Counted from the first letter of the stretch, positions 34,035 through 42,925 are shown. The stretch is DNA of 64,000 nucleotides from Scandinavium sp036271055 (GCF_036271055.1 NZ_DATBBJ010000080.1:38297-102296), one strand, 5' to 3'. Numbers and translations are program-made. Notes: a model not told the origin generated them from the letters alone.

Positions 34035-34364
34035 TTAAAGGTTTTCTTTCGCCACTTCGAAGTGCACTGATAACAGCCAGGCTTCTTCATCCGGAAGATT
34101 GCCAAACTGTGCGACCACTTCGCGTGCAAGCGTCATTGATTCGGGTGAAATTTCTTCAAACAGGCTGGCTTCCACTTCTGGCAGCGGCTCTCCGGTAATA
34201 GACCGGTGCGCCATCGCACGGACATGGGACGTCAGCATTTGCTCCTGGACGGCGTTCGGGATAATGCCCTGACCTTTCAACAGGCTGTACACCTGGTTCA
34301 GCATGCGAGTAGCAAGCTCTTCGGTCTGGTTCCCTACGTCGGTAATGACTGCTCCGTTGTTCAC
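34035..34364 (-). CDS. Small PRD-domain protein (EF_0829 family)
   Basis: A GTG start at 34364, preceded by GGGTGAG, gives a 109-residue protein consisting of one PRD domain, with conserved histidines in TSHVRAMAHR and LSVHFEV. The open frame continues upstream to 34532 but without a good start. It lacks DNA-binding and EII domains, so it probably acts as a phosphorylatable partner of the large BglG-type regulator encoded at the far end of the cluster. It is the first gene of the operon. Confidence 0.78.
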   Translation of the reverse strand: MNNGAVITDVGNQTEELATRMLNQVYSLLKGQGIIPNAVQEQMLTSHVRAMAHRSITGEPLPEVEASLFEEISPESMTLAREVVAQFGNLPDEEAWLLSVHFEVAKENL

Positions 34365-34433
34365 TCTTCTCACCCCGTTTGTTGCGTCTGAATTCAAACT
34401 AACGTGTGCGGTGTCGGGTTTGTAGAGCGTTAT

Positions 34434-34453
34434 TTTCCACTTCAAAGTGGAAA
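34434..34453. promoter_or_regulatory. Candidate operator of the DUF4310-4312 operon
   Basis: TTTCCACTT-CA-AAGTGGAAA is a 9-bp perfect palindrome about 70 bases upstream of the first gene. A half-like sequence (AAAAGTGGAAAG) recurs near 34558-34570. It is a plausible binding site for the BglG/MtlR-type regulator. Confidence 0.6.
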
Positions 34454-34653
34454 GGGAACCGACGAGAGTGATCTGTGCCACATAATTTGGCTGAATACGG
34501 ATTAAATGCTGGATAAGCGTGATGAATATCACGGGAAACGACTGAGAAAACGGCTGGGAAAAGTGGAAAGACTTTGCGAGGCTTCACGTAAAACTGTGAT
34601 GTCGATAAGCTTTTGTGATGGCTATACGGGAGAATAACGGCGGGTGCTTGAGG

Positions 34654-34752
34654 CTTTTCGTCTCAGGCATGGGACGAAAAGATGAAAGCCCCAACTTGAC
34701 TCAACATCAAGGAGGGGCCTTAAACTTCCCGTCTCAACAGCGAGAAGGATAA
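34654..34752 (+). promoter_or_regulatory. hok mRNA leader with mok-like upstream frame
   Basis: CTTTTCGTCTCA and TGGGACGAAAAG (34654-34681) form a stem resembling the leader of hok/sok mRNAs, preceded by GCTTGAGG as in the plasmid R1 locus. ATG 34669 opens a 27-codon frame whose stop (TAA 34750-34752) overlaps an ATG (34752) in frame with the toxin. This is the mok-type coupling expected in hok systems. An antisense Sok-like RNA would arise from the minus strand here; I cannot place its ends. Confidence 0.6.
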
Positions 34753-34784
34753 TGCCTTTCCTGCAACCAGGCAAGGAGACATCT

Positions 34785-34946
34785 ATGAAGCAATTGCAAC
34801 TCATTATCACGGTCCTGCTGATAATCGTTATATCGATTATTGCAGTGACCCTGGTCGTCCGGCGGTCCGTTTGCGATATCCACTTTCGTAATGGTTCACT
34901 GGAAGTTGCCGTGCATCTGGATTGCAAATCTGCGAAGGTGCAGTAA
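34785..34946 (+). CDS. Hok/Gef-type small membrane toxin
   Basis: ATG 34785 after AAGGAGA encodes 53 residues: an N-terminal membrane helix (LIITVLLIIVISIIAVTLVV) followed by RRSVCDIHFRNGSLEVAV, matching the Hok consensus of a helix plus a (K/R)SLCE-R-G--EVA tail. Hok proteins insert in the inner membrane and depolarise it; translation is normally blocked by an antisense RNA. The locus sits alone between the PRD operon and cybC. Whether it is still active cannot be told. Confidence 0.82.
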   Translation: MKQLQLIITVLLIIVISIIAVTLVVRRSVCDIHFRNGSLEVAVHLDCKSAKVQ

Positions 34947-34961
34947 CAGGTAAAAACTGGC

Positions 34962-34982
34962 GGGGGACTTCCGAATTCCCCC
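34962..34982. terminator. Hairpin between the hok-like gene and cybC
   Basis: GGGGGA (34962-34967) and TCCCCC (34977-34982) form a short GC stem between two convergent genes. A5 at 34952-34956 gives a distant T-run on the minus strand, so it probably helps terminate cybC. Confidence 0.5.
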
Positions 34983-35023
34983 TTCAGCCTTCCGTCAAGA
35001 GCGTAAAGGCTCAGGCACCCTTC

Positions 35024-35410
35024 TTAACGGTATTTTTTGTGGTAAGTGTTACGCGTGCCAGCAAGATCAAGCGCCACACCCTGCGCTTCTTTAATTTTGC
35101 CTTCGTTCGCCAGCTTCTCAGCGTTGTCGATCTGGCCAATCAGAATGTCAAAGCCGTGGCGATAGTCTTTCATTTCAGCACTGTCTGCCGCTTTGCCTTC
35201 CAGTTTCGGTGGCGTTTGTTTCTGAGCGTCCTGTGCCGCGGTGCGCATTTTGCCAAGTGCCGCTTTCATTTCAGCTGCATCATCAGATTTCTGCACGACT
35301 TTCAGGTTTTCAGACAGCGTGTCCATATCATCGCCAAGGTCGGCAAAGGCAGGGGCGACACCCAACATCAGGGTAGAAGCTGCCAGCATAGCCAGTATTG
35401 TTTTACGCAT
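35024..35410 (-). CDS. cybC: Soluble cytochrome b562
   Basis: This 128-residue protein has a signal peptide ending FAFA-type (APAFA before DLGDD) and a mature four-helix bundle of 106 residues. Heme is held by Met 7 of the mature chain (DLGDDM) and the C-terminal His in TYHKKYR. The R-N-T-Y-H arrangement lacks a c-type CxxCH motif, as expected for b562. It is periplasmic; its electron partners are unclear. Position next to pmbA matches E. coli. Unlike some E. coli strains, the signal peptide is intact. Confidence 0.95.
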   Translation of the reverse strand: MRKTILAMLAASTLMLGVAPAFADLGDDMDTLSENLKVVQKSDDAAEMKAALGKMRTAAQDAQKQTPPKLEGKAADSAEMKDYRHGFDILIGQIDNAEKLANEGKIKEAQGVALDLAGTRNTYHKKYR

Positions 35411-35481
35411 TGCTCACTTCCTTCATTTTTTATTATTGAACAGGGGCAGCACAGCAGGTTGCGCCACCATTGAGAACAAAG

Positions 35482-36834
35482 TTATTGACCGGCGATTTTC
35501 ATTTCCGGCAACAGTACGGAACCGCACTGAATATTACTGCGCGTTTCAATATCGTCGGCCACGGTCACGATATTACGCCACATGTCTTTCAAATTTCCTG
35601 CGATCGTAATTTCGCTCACCGGATACTGGATTTCGCCATTTTCTACCCAGAAACCGGACGCGCCGCGAGAATAATCTCCCGTTACGCCACTCACACCCTG
35701 CCCCATCAATTCAGTGACGACAAGACCGGTACCCATCTCTTTAAGCAACTTTTCAAAACTGAGGCCCTGGCCCTGAATACGCCAGTTATGGATGCCACCC
35801 GCATGACCGGTGCTTTTCAGGCCCAGCTTACGGGCAGAATAGTTGGTCAGCAGCCATTGCGTCAGAACGCCGTCTTTAATGATGTCACGGCGTTCTGTGC
35901 GCACGCCTTCGCTATCGAACGGCGTAGACGCCAAGCCTTTCAGCAGATGCGGATGCTCTTCAATGGTCAGCCATTCCGGCAGAATTTGGGTGCCCAGTGC
36001 GTCGAGCAGGAAGGTAGATTTGCGGTACACCGCGCCACCCGCAATCGCACCGACCAGATGACCAAACAGCCCGGTTGCCACTTCATTGGCGAAAATAACT
36101 GGCGCTTTCATGGTTGAGAGTTTGCGCGGTGACAGACGTGACAGCGTGCGCTGCGCACACTCCGCGCCGACAGATTCTGGGTCGAGCAGATCGCCCATCG
36201 CGCGGCCAATGGTGTACGCGTAATCGCGTTCCATCTCGCCATTTTCTTCAGCAATCACGCAGCTCGACAGCGAATGGCGCGTAGAGCAATAGCTCTGCAA
36301 CATACCGTGGCTGTTACCAAAGACTTTGATGCCGTAATGGCTGTTGAAGCTGCCGCCTTCGGTATTGGTGATGCGTTTATCCGCTTTCAGCGCGGCCTGT
36401 TCGGCGCGTGAGGCAAGCTCAATGGCTTCGTCCGGAGAGACTTCCGCCGGATGGAATAAATCCAGATCCGGCGCTTCGTAGGCCAGCAACTCTTTGTCCG
36501 CCACGCCTGCATACGGGTCCGGCGAAGTGTAACGCGCGATGTCCAGCGCCGCCTGCACGGTACGCGCAATGGCATCCGGGCTGAGATCGGTTGAGGACGC
36601 ACTGCCTTTGCGATTCTGATGATAAACCGTAATCCCCAGGGCGCCGTCGCTGTTGAATTCAACATTCTCTACTTCGCCATAGCGTGTACTGACGCTGATC
36701 CCGGTCGATTTACTGACCCCAACTTCTGCGGCATCAGACTGACCTGCCGCCAGCTCCAGTGCGGTGGAGACGGCTTTTTCGAGTGCTTTACGCTGTTCTG
36801 CAACCTGTGTGATTACTTTCATCGCTAATGCCAT
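35482..36834 (-). CDS. pmbA: Metalloprotease PmbA (TldE)
   Basis: This 450-residue protein is nearly the same as E. coli PmbA throughout, including SVSTRYGEVENVEFNSDG at the N-terminus and the GGIHNWRIQGQGLSFE segment. It forms a heterodimer with TldD and takes part in proteolytic maturation of microcin B17 and degradation of CcdA; the zinc site lies in TldD. Length and start match E. coli. It is divergent from yjgA. Confidence 0.96.
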   Translation of the reverse strand: MALAMKVITQVAEQRKALEKAVSTALELAAGQSDAAEVGVSKSTGISVSTRYGEVENVEFNSDGALGITVYHQNRKGSASSTDLSPDAIARTVQAALDIARYTSPDPYAGVADKELLAYEAPDLDLFHPAEVSPDEAIELASRAEQAALKADKRITNTEGGSFNSHYGIKVFGNSHGMLQSYCSTRHSLSSCVIAEENGEMERDYAYTIGRAMGDLLDPESVGAECAQRTLSRLSPRKLSTMKAPVIFANEVATGLFGHLVGAIAGGAVYRKSTFLLDALGTQILPEWLTIEEHPHLLKGLASTPFDSEGVRTERRDIIKDGVLTQWLLTNYSARKLGLKSTGHAGGIHNWRIQGQGLSFEKLLKEMGTGLVVTELMGQGVSGVTGDYSRGASGFWVENGEIQYPVSEITIAGNLKDMWRNIVTVADDIETRSNIQCGSVLLPEMKIAGQ

Positions 36835-36930
36835 AATGTAGATAGGAGTTTATTGAAGTCTAACAGATATCCGTTTTTCAGTGCGCGTGTTAACTATGCT
36901 ATTATGCGCCTCTTTTTTTAGGAGCCTGAG

Positions 36931-37485
36931 ATGACCAAGCAGCCCGAAGACTGGCTCGACGACGTGCCCGGTGATGACGAAATCGACGATGAAGATGATG
37001 AAATCATCTGGGTCAGTAAAAGTGAAATTAAACGCGATGCCGAAGAGTTAAAAGAACTCGGTGCCGAGATCGTTGAGCTGGGTAAAAACGCGCTGGAAAA
37101 AATCCCGCTCGATGACGACCTGCGTGCCGCCGTTGAGCTGGCACAGCGAATCAAGAAAGAAGGCCGCCGCCGCCAGATGCAGCTGATCGGCAAAATGCTG
37201 CGTAGCCGTGACGTTGAGCCAATTCGCCAGGCACTCGACAAGCTGAAGAACCGTCACAATCAGCAGGTATCCCTGTTCCACAAACTGGAACTGCTGCGTG
37301 ATCGTCTGGTTGAGGAAGGGGATGATGTGGTCGCGGAAGTCGTGGGTCTGTGGCCAGATGCCGACCGTCAGCAACTGCGTTCGCTTATCCGCAATGCGAA
37401 GAAAGAGAAAGAAGGCAACAAGCCGCCGAAATCTTCCCGCCTGATTTTCCAGTATCTCCGAGAACTGGCCGAAAACGCCGGGTAA
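36931..37485 (+). CDS. darP: Ribosome biogenesis factor DarP (YjgA)
   Basis: This 184-residue highly charged protein has an acidic N-terminus (DDVPGDDEIDDEDDE) and a helical body, matching YjgA/DarP of E. coli (183 residues). DarP associates with late 50S precursors and promotes maturation of the peptidyl transferase centre. A GGAG site lies 6 bases before ATG 36931. The gene is single and divergent from pmbA as in E. coli. Confidence 0.94.
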   Translation: MTKQPEDWLDDVPGDDEIDDEDDEIIWVSKSEIKRDAEELKELGAEIVELGKNALEKIPLDDDLRAAVELAQRIKKEGRRRQMQLIGKMLRSRDVEPIRQALDKLKNRHNQQVSLFHKLELLRDRLVEEGDDVVAEVVGLWPDADRQQLRSLIRNAKKEKEGNKPPKSSRLIFQYLRELAENAG

Positions 37486-37661
37486 TCGCCAACGGCAGCC
37501 CTGGACTTTCTGGGGCTTCCCGTTATTTCGCTATAACGCTTTTATTCATTCGTTATCTACTTCGCTGAAAAGTGTGAGCAGTTGCGCGTGGGTGAAGGTC
37601 ATGGCGGGAAAAGCGGGGAAATTAAGCCGCCAGCGTCAACGCCGACGGCTCAGATTATGGT

Positions 37662-39029
37662 TTACGCCTGCGCTTTCTGCTCCAGCATATCCAACAGTTT
37701 TTGATGAATGCCGCCGAAACCACCGTTGCTCATCACCAGAATGTGATCGCCCGGCTGGACAGATTTGCCAATCATTTCCACCAGCGTATCCACATCTGCA
37801 CTCCAGTGCGCAGGCTGAATGCAGGCTTCCGCCACTTCGGCCACCTGCCATGGAATATGCTGCGGCTGTAACAGGTACACTTCGTCAGCGCGGCCCAGCG
37901 ACGGCGCCAGATCGTCTTTGCAGATACCCATTTTCATGGTGTTGGAACGCGGTTCAAGCACAGCCAGAATACGCGCCGTACCGCCCACTTTGCCACGCAG
38001 TGCCTGCAGGGTCGCGAGAATTGCGGTCGGGTGATGGGCGAAATCGTCATAAACGGTGACGCCGTTGGCTTCGCCGCGCAGTTCAAGACGACGGCGGGCG
38101 TTGACGAACGCGCCCAGTGCTTCTGCGGCATCAGCAGGTTTCACACCCACATGACGCGCAGCGGCAATCGCCATCAAACCGTTATGCATGTTGTGTTCGC
38201 CCACCAGGCCCCATTTCACCTGACCGACGTTTTCGCCATCCAGCCACACTTCCCACTCAGCCGCATCAGTGGTGATTTTCTTCGCCTGCCAGTGACCCTG
38301 ATCGCCCACCAACTCTTGCTCACTCCAGCAGCCCATCGCCAGCGTTTGCTTGAGGTTAATGTCGTTTTCTGGCGCGATGATGCGTCCCTGACCCGGCACG
38401 ATGCGCACCAGATGGTGGAACTGTTTCTGAATCGCTTTCAGATCGTCAAAAATGTCCGCGTGATCGAACTCAAGATTATTGAGGATCAACGTGCGCGGGC
38501 AGTAATGCACAAATTTGGAACGCTTATCGAAGAAGGCGCAGTCGTATTCGTCGGCTTCAATCACGAAGAACGGGCTATCGCCCAGACGCGCAGACACATC
38601 AAAGTTGCCCGGCACACCACCGATCACAAAACCTGGTTTGTAACCACAGGCCTCGAGGATCCACGTCGCCATCCCGGCGGTGGTGGTTTTTCCGTGCGTC
38701 CCGGCCACGGCTACGACCCAACGGTCGCGCAACACAAAATCATGCAGCCACTGCGGGCCGGACATGAAGGGAATGTTTTTTTCCAGCACTGCTTCAACGC
38801 ACGGGTTGCCACGGGTCATGGCGTTGCCAATGATCACTAAATCAGGCTGCGGTTCGAGCTGGCTCGGGTCATAGCCCTGAATAAGGTCAATCCCCTGCTC
38901 TTCAAGCAGCGTGCTCATCGGCGGATACACATTGGCATCCGAACCGGTCACTTCATGGCCAAGGGAACGGGCCAGCATCGCCAGTCCGCCCATAAAAGTG
39001 CCACAAATCCCCAAAATATGAATGCGCAT
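37662..39029 (-). CDS. mpl: UDP-N-acetylmuramate:L-alanyl-gamma-D-glutamyl-meso-diaminopimelate ligase
   Basis: This 455-residue Mur-ligase-family enzyme recycles the murein tripeptide by joining it to UDP-MurNAc in the cytoplasm. It has the N-terminal domain start MRIHILGICGTFMGGLAMLA, the ATP loop GTHGKTTTAGM at about 110-120, NLEFDHADIF and the C-terminal DDFAHHPTAI. Length is within two residues of E. coli Mpl, and the position beside fbp is conserved. Confidence 0.96.
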   Translation of the reverse strand: MRIHILGICGTFMGGLAMLARSLGHEVTGSDANVYPPMSTLLEEQGIDLIQGYDPSQLEPQPDLVIIGNAMTRGNPCVEAVLEKNIPFMSGPQWLHDFVLRDRWVVAVAGTHGKTTTAGMATWILEACGYKPGFVIGGVPGNFDVSARLGDSPFFVIEADEYDCAFFDKRSKFVHYCPRTLILNNLEFDHADIFDDLKAIQKQFHHLVRIVPGQGRIIAPENDINLKQTLAMGCWSEQELVGDQGHWQAKKITTDAAEWEVWLDGENVGQVKWGLVGEHNMHNGLMAIAAARHVGVKPADAAEALGAFVNARRRLELRGEANGVTVYDDFAHHPTAILATLQALRGKVGGTARILAVLEPRSNTMKMGICKDDLAPSLGRADEVYLLQPQHIPWQVAEVAEACIQPAHWSADVDTLVEMIGKSVQPGDHILVMSNGGFGGIHQKLLDMLEQKAQA

Positions 39030-39209
39030 ACGTTACCGTTCCTCTTACATTAGCGGCGTATTTTACCCTCATGTGCGCGGACTGAGAACCGCATTTCGGT
39101 TAATTCCGTAATTAGCTGGCGCGATTCACCATTACGCGGAATTTTGAATGTTTGTTAAGATTGTTGGACATTAACCGCTTTACTCAACATCAAATGCAGG
39201 GAAAGTGTT

Positions 39210-40208
39210 ATGAAAACGTTAGGTGAATTTATTGTCGAGAAGCAGCACGAGTTCTCTCACGCAACCGGTGAGCTCACTGCTTTGCTGTCGGCGATAAAGC
39301 TCGGCGCCAAGATCATCCACCGCGATATCAACAAGGCCGGTCTGGTCGATATCCTGGGTGCCAGCGGGGCTGAAAACATTCAGGGCGAAACGCAGCAGAA
39401 GCTTGACCTGTTCGCTAATGAAAAATTGAAAGCCGCGCTGAGAGCCCGTGACATCGTGGCCGGGATCGCCTCCGAAGAAGAAGACGAGATTGTCGTATTC
39501 GACGGCTGCGAGCACGCCAAATACGTTGTGTTGATGGATCCGCTGGACGGTTCATCCAACATCGACGTTAACGTCTCCGTCGGCACTATCTTCTCTATCT
39601 ACCGTCGCGTCACGCCAGTCGGTACGCCGGTCACGGAAGAAGATTTCCTGCAACCGGGCAACAAACAGGTTGCTGCGGGCTATGTGGTGTACGGCTCATC
39701 GACCATGCTGGTGTACACCACCGGCTGCGGCGTACATGCCTTTACTTACGACCCTTCGCTCGGCGTGTTCTGCTTGTGTCAGGAGCGCATGCGCTTCCCG
39801 GACAAAGGCAACACCTATTCCATCAACGAAGGCAACTACATCAAATTCCCGATGGGCGTGAAGAAGTATCTCAAGTTCTGTCAGGAAGAAGATAAAAATA
39901 CCCAGCGCCCGTATACCTCGCGCTACATCGGTTCTCTTGTGGCAGATTTCCACCGTAACCTGCTGAAAGGCGGGATCTATCTCTACCCAAGCACCGCCAG
40001 CCACCCGGAAGGGAAATTGCGCCTGCTGTACGAATGCAACCCGATGGCGTTCCTCGCCGAACAGGCAGGCGGGAAAGCCAGCGACGGGAAAGAGCGCATT
40101 CTGGATATCATCCCGAGCACTCTGCACCAGCGTCGTCCACTGTTCGTCGGCACCGATCACATGGTGGAAGATGTGGAACGCTTTATCCGCGAATTCCCGG
40201 ACGCATAA
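39210..40208 (+). CDS. fbp: Class I fructose-1,6-bisphosphatase
   Basis: This 332-residue enzyme hydrolyses fructose 1,6-bisphosphate in gluconeogenesis. Metal-binding residues are visible in ASEEEDE and the catalytic DPLDGSSNID loop at about 112-121; ECNPMAFLAEQAGG near residue 280 is the substrate-side loop. Length equals E. coli Fbp. It is divergent from mpl with 180 bases between. Confidence 0.97.
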   Translation: MKTLGEFIVEKQHEFSHATGELTALLSAIKLGAKIIHRDINKAGLVDILGASGAENIQGETQQKLDLFANEKLKAALRARDIVAGIASEEEDEIVVFDGCEHAKYVVLMDPLDGSSNIDVNVSVGTIFSIYRRVTPVGTPVTEEDFLQPGNKQVAAGYVVYGSSTMLVYTTGCGVHAFTYDPSLGVFCLCQERMRFPDKGNTYSINEGNYIKFPMGVKKYLKFCQEEDKNTQRPYTSRYIGSLVADFHRNLLKGGIYLYPSTASHPEGKLRLLYECNPMAFLAEQAGGKASDGKERILDIIPSTLHQRRPLFVGTDHMVEDVERFIREFPDA

Positions 40209-40224
40209 TCTGTCTCGAAATTTC

Positions 40225-40246
40225 CCCTCTCCTTTGAGGGAGAGGG
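40225..40246. terminator. Hairpin between fbp and the chemoreceptor gene
   Basis: CCCTCTCC and GGAGAGGG form an 8-bp stem around a six-base loop between the convergent fbp and chemoreceptor genes. Only a short TT follows, so termination strength is uncertain. Confidence 0.6.
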
Positions 40247-40259
40247 TTCTCACTAAAAT

Positions 40260-41828
40260 CTACGCGGCTTGATGCTGCAATCTGAATGACGCCATCGCTT
40301 CCATCAATTCACGTGATTGCTCTTCCAGCGAACGGGTGGCGGCGGAAGACTGTTGTACCAGCGCGGCGTTCTGCTGTGCCGTTTCATCCATCTGAATCAC
40401 AGCAATATTCACCTGCTCGATACCACGACTCTGTTCCTGCGACGCGCTAGCAATTTCACGCATCAGTCGGGTCATGCGCATCACCTCAGAGGCGATTTCG
40501 TCCATCGTTTCCCCCGCCTGTTGCGCCAGGTCACTGCCCTCGCTGACATGCGTTTGTGAAGCGCTAATCAATGTGCGGATCTCTTTGGCGGCATCCGCGC
40601 TACGGCTCGCCAGATTACGCACTTCGCCTGCCACCACCGCAAAACCACGGCCTTGTTCACCGGCTCGCGCCGCTTCAACGGAGGCATTCAGCGCCAGAAT
40701 GTTGGTCTGGAAAGCAATCCCGTCGATGACGCTCAGGATGTCGCCAATACGACTGGAACTGCCGGAAATATCGCGCATTTTTTCAATCACGTAGCACACC
40801 ATTTCGCTGCCGCGATCGGCGGTGTCGGACACAGTTTTCGCCAGTTGGTGTGCCTGTTCGGCGTTATCGGCATTCTGTTTCACCGTGGCGGTGATCTGTT
40901 CCATGCTGGCCGCGGTTTGCTCCAGCGATGTGGCGGTCGATTCGGTACGTTGCGCCAGATTATTATTGCCCGCCGTCAACTCACGACTGCCAATGTCAAT
41001 CTGCGAACTGGCATCGCGCACGCGCAGCACCGAGCCCATAAGTGATTGACGCATTTCGCTTATCGCCGCATTCAGGCGATTGATTTCCTGGCTGACCGGC
41101 GCATTTTCGCTGTGGGTCAGATTACCGGCGGCGACCTGTTCAAGCTGCACAATCGCGGTATTCAGCGGTTTGAGCAACATGTGACGCAGCGCCAGCCACG
41201 CCAGTACGATTACCCCGGCAGTCAGCAGAATGGCGATAATCATCAGCGTCATCACCCGATTTTTGCTGGCATGTACGGTCTTCACTTCCTTTTGCCCACG
41301 CGCATCGACCCACGACTGGAACGCCTGCATATCGTTATCAAACTGGCGAGAAACGGGGATCAGATGATTTTCCAACAGGTCGTAATAGCCGTCTGCGCTT
41401 TGCTGGTTGAGGACTCCCAGCATTGGCGTGATGCCCTGTTTGTTATACGCATCAAAACTTTTGGCTACCTGAGCCAGCAGCTGCGCGCCCTGCTCATCGT
41501 CAATCTTCGAATTAATCACATCAGACAGCGATTTCTGCGCCGTTGCCACTTCGCGATTGATGTTCTGCACCGATTTCGCCGCGTCGTCGAGCATGCCGAT
41601 TTCCATCAGCCGGACGGCCTGCCCCGCTTCGTTGCGCGCACGCAGGATCAGCGTATAGCCTTTGTTGAGCTGAACCAATTGTTCGCCCTGAAGATGGTTG
41701 ATGCGGGTCAGTGAAGAGGAACTTTTGGTGAGAGCGTAAATCCCCATTCCGCTGACCAGCAGCAGCAAAAGGGTCATCACGGCCAGTAAAGAAAGCAGGC
41801 CGGTACGGATTGAAAGCTTTTTCAGCAT
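40260..41828 (-). CDS. Methyl-accepting chemotaxis protein
   Basis: This 522-residue chemoreceptor has TM1 at about 11-33, a periplasmic four-helix ligand domain (35-190), TM2 at 192-214, a HAMP domain (215-267) and a signalling hairpin with the tip IAFQTNILALNASVEAARAG. The C-terminus ends FRLQHQAA and lacks the NWETF pentapeptide, so it depends on major receptors for efficient methylation. ATG 41828 is chosen because the family begins at the positively charged MLKKLSIRTG. It has its own FliA promoter and lies after yjfF, suggesting, but not proving, a link to sugars bound by YtfQ. Confidence 0.9.
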   Translation of the reverse strand: MLKKLSIRTGLLSLLAVMTLLLLLVSGMGIYALTKSSSSLTRINHLQGEQLVQLNKGYTLILRARNEAGQAVRLMEIGMLDDAAKSVQNINREVATAQKSLSDVINSKIDDEQGAQLLAQVAKSFDAYNKQGITPMLGVLNQQSADGYYDLLENHLIPVSRQFDNDMQAFQSWVDARGQKEVKTVHASKNRVMTLMIIAILLTAGVIVLAWLALRHMLLKPLNTAIVQLEQVAAGNLTHSENAPVSQEINRLNAAISEMRQSLMGSVLRVRDASSQIDIGSRELTAGNNNLAQRTESTATSLEQTAASMEQITATVKQNADNAEQAHQLAKTVSDTADRGSEMVCYVIEKMRDISGSSSRIGDILSVIDGIAFQTNILALNASVEAARAGEQGRGFAVVAGEVRNLASRSADAAKEIRTLISASQTHVSEGSDLAQQAGETMDEIASEVMRMTRLMREIASASQEQSRGIEQVNIAVIQMDETAQQNAALVQQSSAATRSLEEQSRELMEAMASFRLQHQAA

Positions 41829-41873
41829 GATGTCATTCCCGGTAGCAAAGCAACTTTTAGACGGAAACAAAAA

Positions 41874-41900
41874 GTATCGGCTGCGACCGGGAAGACTTTA
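41874..41900 (-). promoter_or_regulatory. FliA (sigma-28) promoter of the chemoreceptor gene
   Basis: On the minus strand TAAA (41900-41897), a 15-base spacer and GCCGATAC (41881-41874) match the flagellar sigma-28 consensus TAAA-N15-GCCGATAA in all but the last base. It ends 45 bases before the start codon, so the gene belongs to the late flagellar regulon. Confidence 0.88.
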
Positions 41901-41923
41901 GGGTTATTAATAAATTCAGTATG

Positions 41924-42925
41924 TTATTGCTTTGTTATTGCTGGAGCGACGCGGGTGACCGGTGAACTCTGGCGATTTTCCCACAACACCGTCAGACCGC
42001 GTTGCAGGGCAATAAAGATGAATAACAAAATGCCGATGGCGATTTTGGTCCACCAAGAACTGAGTGTGCCATCGAAGTTGATATAAGTCTGGATCAGCCC
42101 CTGAATCCCGACACCAAACAGCGTGCCCAGTACCGTGCCGACGCCGCCACTCAGCAATGTGCCACCAATGACCACCGACGCAATCGCATCCAGCTCAACG
42201 CCCATTCCCGCCAGCGCATAACCCGCCTGCGTATAAACGGAGAAAACGATCCCGGCAAGCGTTGCCAGGCCCGTCGACAGCATATAAATGCGAATCGTGG
42301 TGCTTCGAGTGGAGATACCCATCAGGTTTGCCGAAATGGCGCTGCCGCCGATGGCGTATACCTGATTGCCGAAACGTGTGCGATGCGCGACAAACATACC
42401 CGCCACCACCACCAGCAACATCAACACGCCCATTGCGCTGAGCCGCCCGCCACCGGGGATCATCCACGCCATATCCGACAGTTTGTCGTAGATCGGATGG
42501 TTAATCGGGATCGACTCTTCCGACACCAGATAGCTCACGCCACGCAGGAAGAACATCCCCGCAAGCGTAATGATGAAAGCCGGGATTTTCAGCGCATCGA
42601 TAAGCAAGCCCATAAACGCACCAAATGCACAGCCCATCAACAACACCAGTGGAAACGCCACCAGTGGCGACATGCCCCAGAAACCGATCGCTTTGGCGAG
42701 AAACACACCGGTAAAGGCGATCACCGACCCGACCGACAGATCGATACCGCCGGAGAGGATCACGAAAGTCATGCCAACCGCGATGATGCCGAGAAACGCG
42801 TTATCGGTAAGAATGTTGCAAATCACGCGGGTCGACGCGAAGCCGGGGAACTGCGTCAGGCAGTAGAGATAGCCGAGGATAAACACCCCGAGGGTGATCA
42901 TCAGCGGCAGATTACGTTTTATCAT
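41924..42925 (-). CDS. yjfF: Galactofuranose ABC transporter permease YjfF
   Basis: This 333-residue inner-membrane permease of the RbsC/YtfT type has about nine hydrophobic spans and the conserved GGIDLSVGSVIA segment and GVELDAIASVVIGGT near the C-terminus. With YtfT it forms the channel of the YtfQRT-YjfF importer for galactofuranose. It is almost identical to E. coli YjfF. It overlaps ytfT by 14 bases. Confidence 0.95.
   Translation of the reverse strand: MIKRNLPLMITLGVFILGYLYCLTQFPGFASTRVICNILTDNAFLGIIAVGMTFVILSGGIDLSVGSVIAFTGVFLAKAIGFWGMSPLVAFPLVLLMGCAFGAFMGLLIDALKIPAFIITLAGMFFLRGVSYLVSEESIPINHPIYDKLSDMAWMIPGGGRLSAMGVLMLLVVVAGMFVAHRTRFGNQVYAIGGSAISANLMGISTRSTTIRIYMLSTGLATLAGIVFSVYTQAGYALAGMGVELDAIASVVIGGTLLSGGVGTVLGTLFGVGIQGLIQTYINFDGTLSSWWTKIAIGILLFIFIALQRGLTVLWENRQSSPVTRVAPAITKQ

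Larger units (their letters stand above)
34365..34784. other. Divergent region: PRD operon promoter and hok leader
   Basis: The left part should contain the promoter of the minus-strand PRD/DUF4310 operon, with the palindrome at 34434-34453. The right part, from about 34640, is the structured leader of the plus-strand hok-like gene with its short upstream reading frame. Confidence 0.6.

Noticed and set aside
34365..34532. Sigma-54 promoter for the PRD operon
   Set aside because: A TGGCAC sequence exists on the minus strand near 34470, but no TTGC at the required spacing, and the regulator has no sigma-54 interaction domain.
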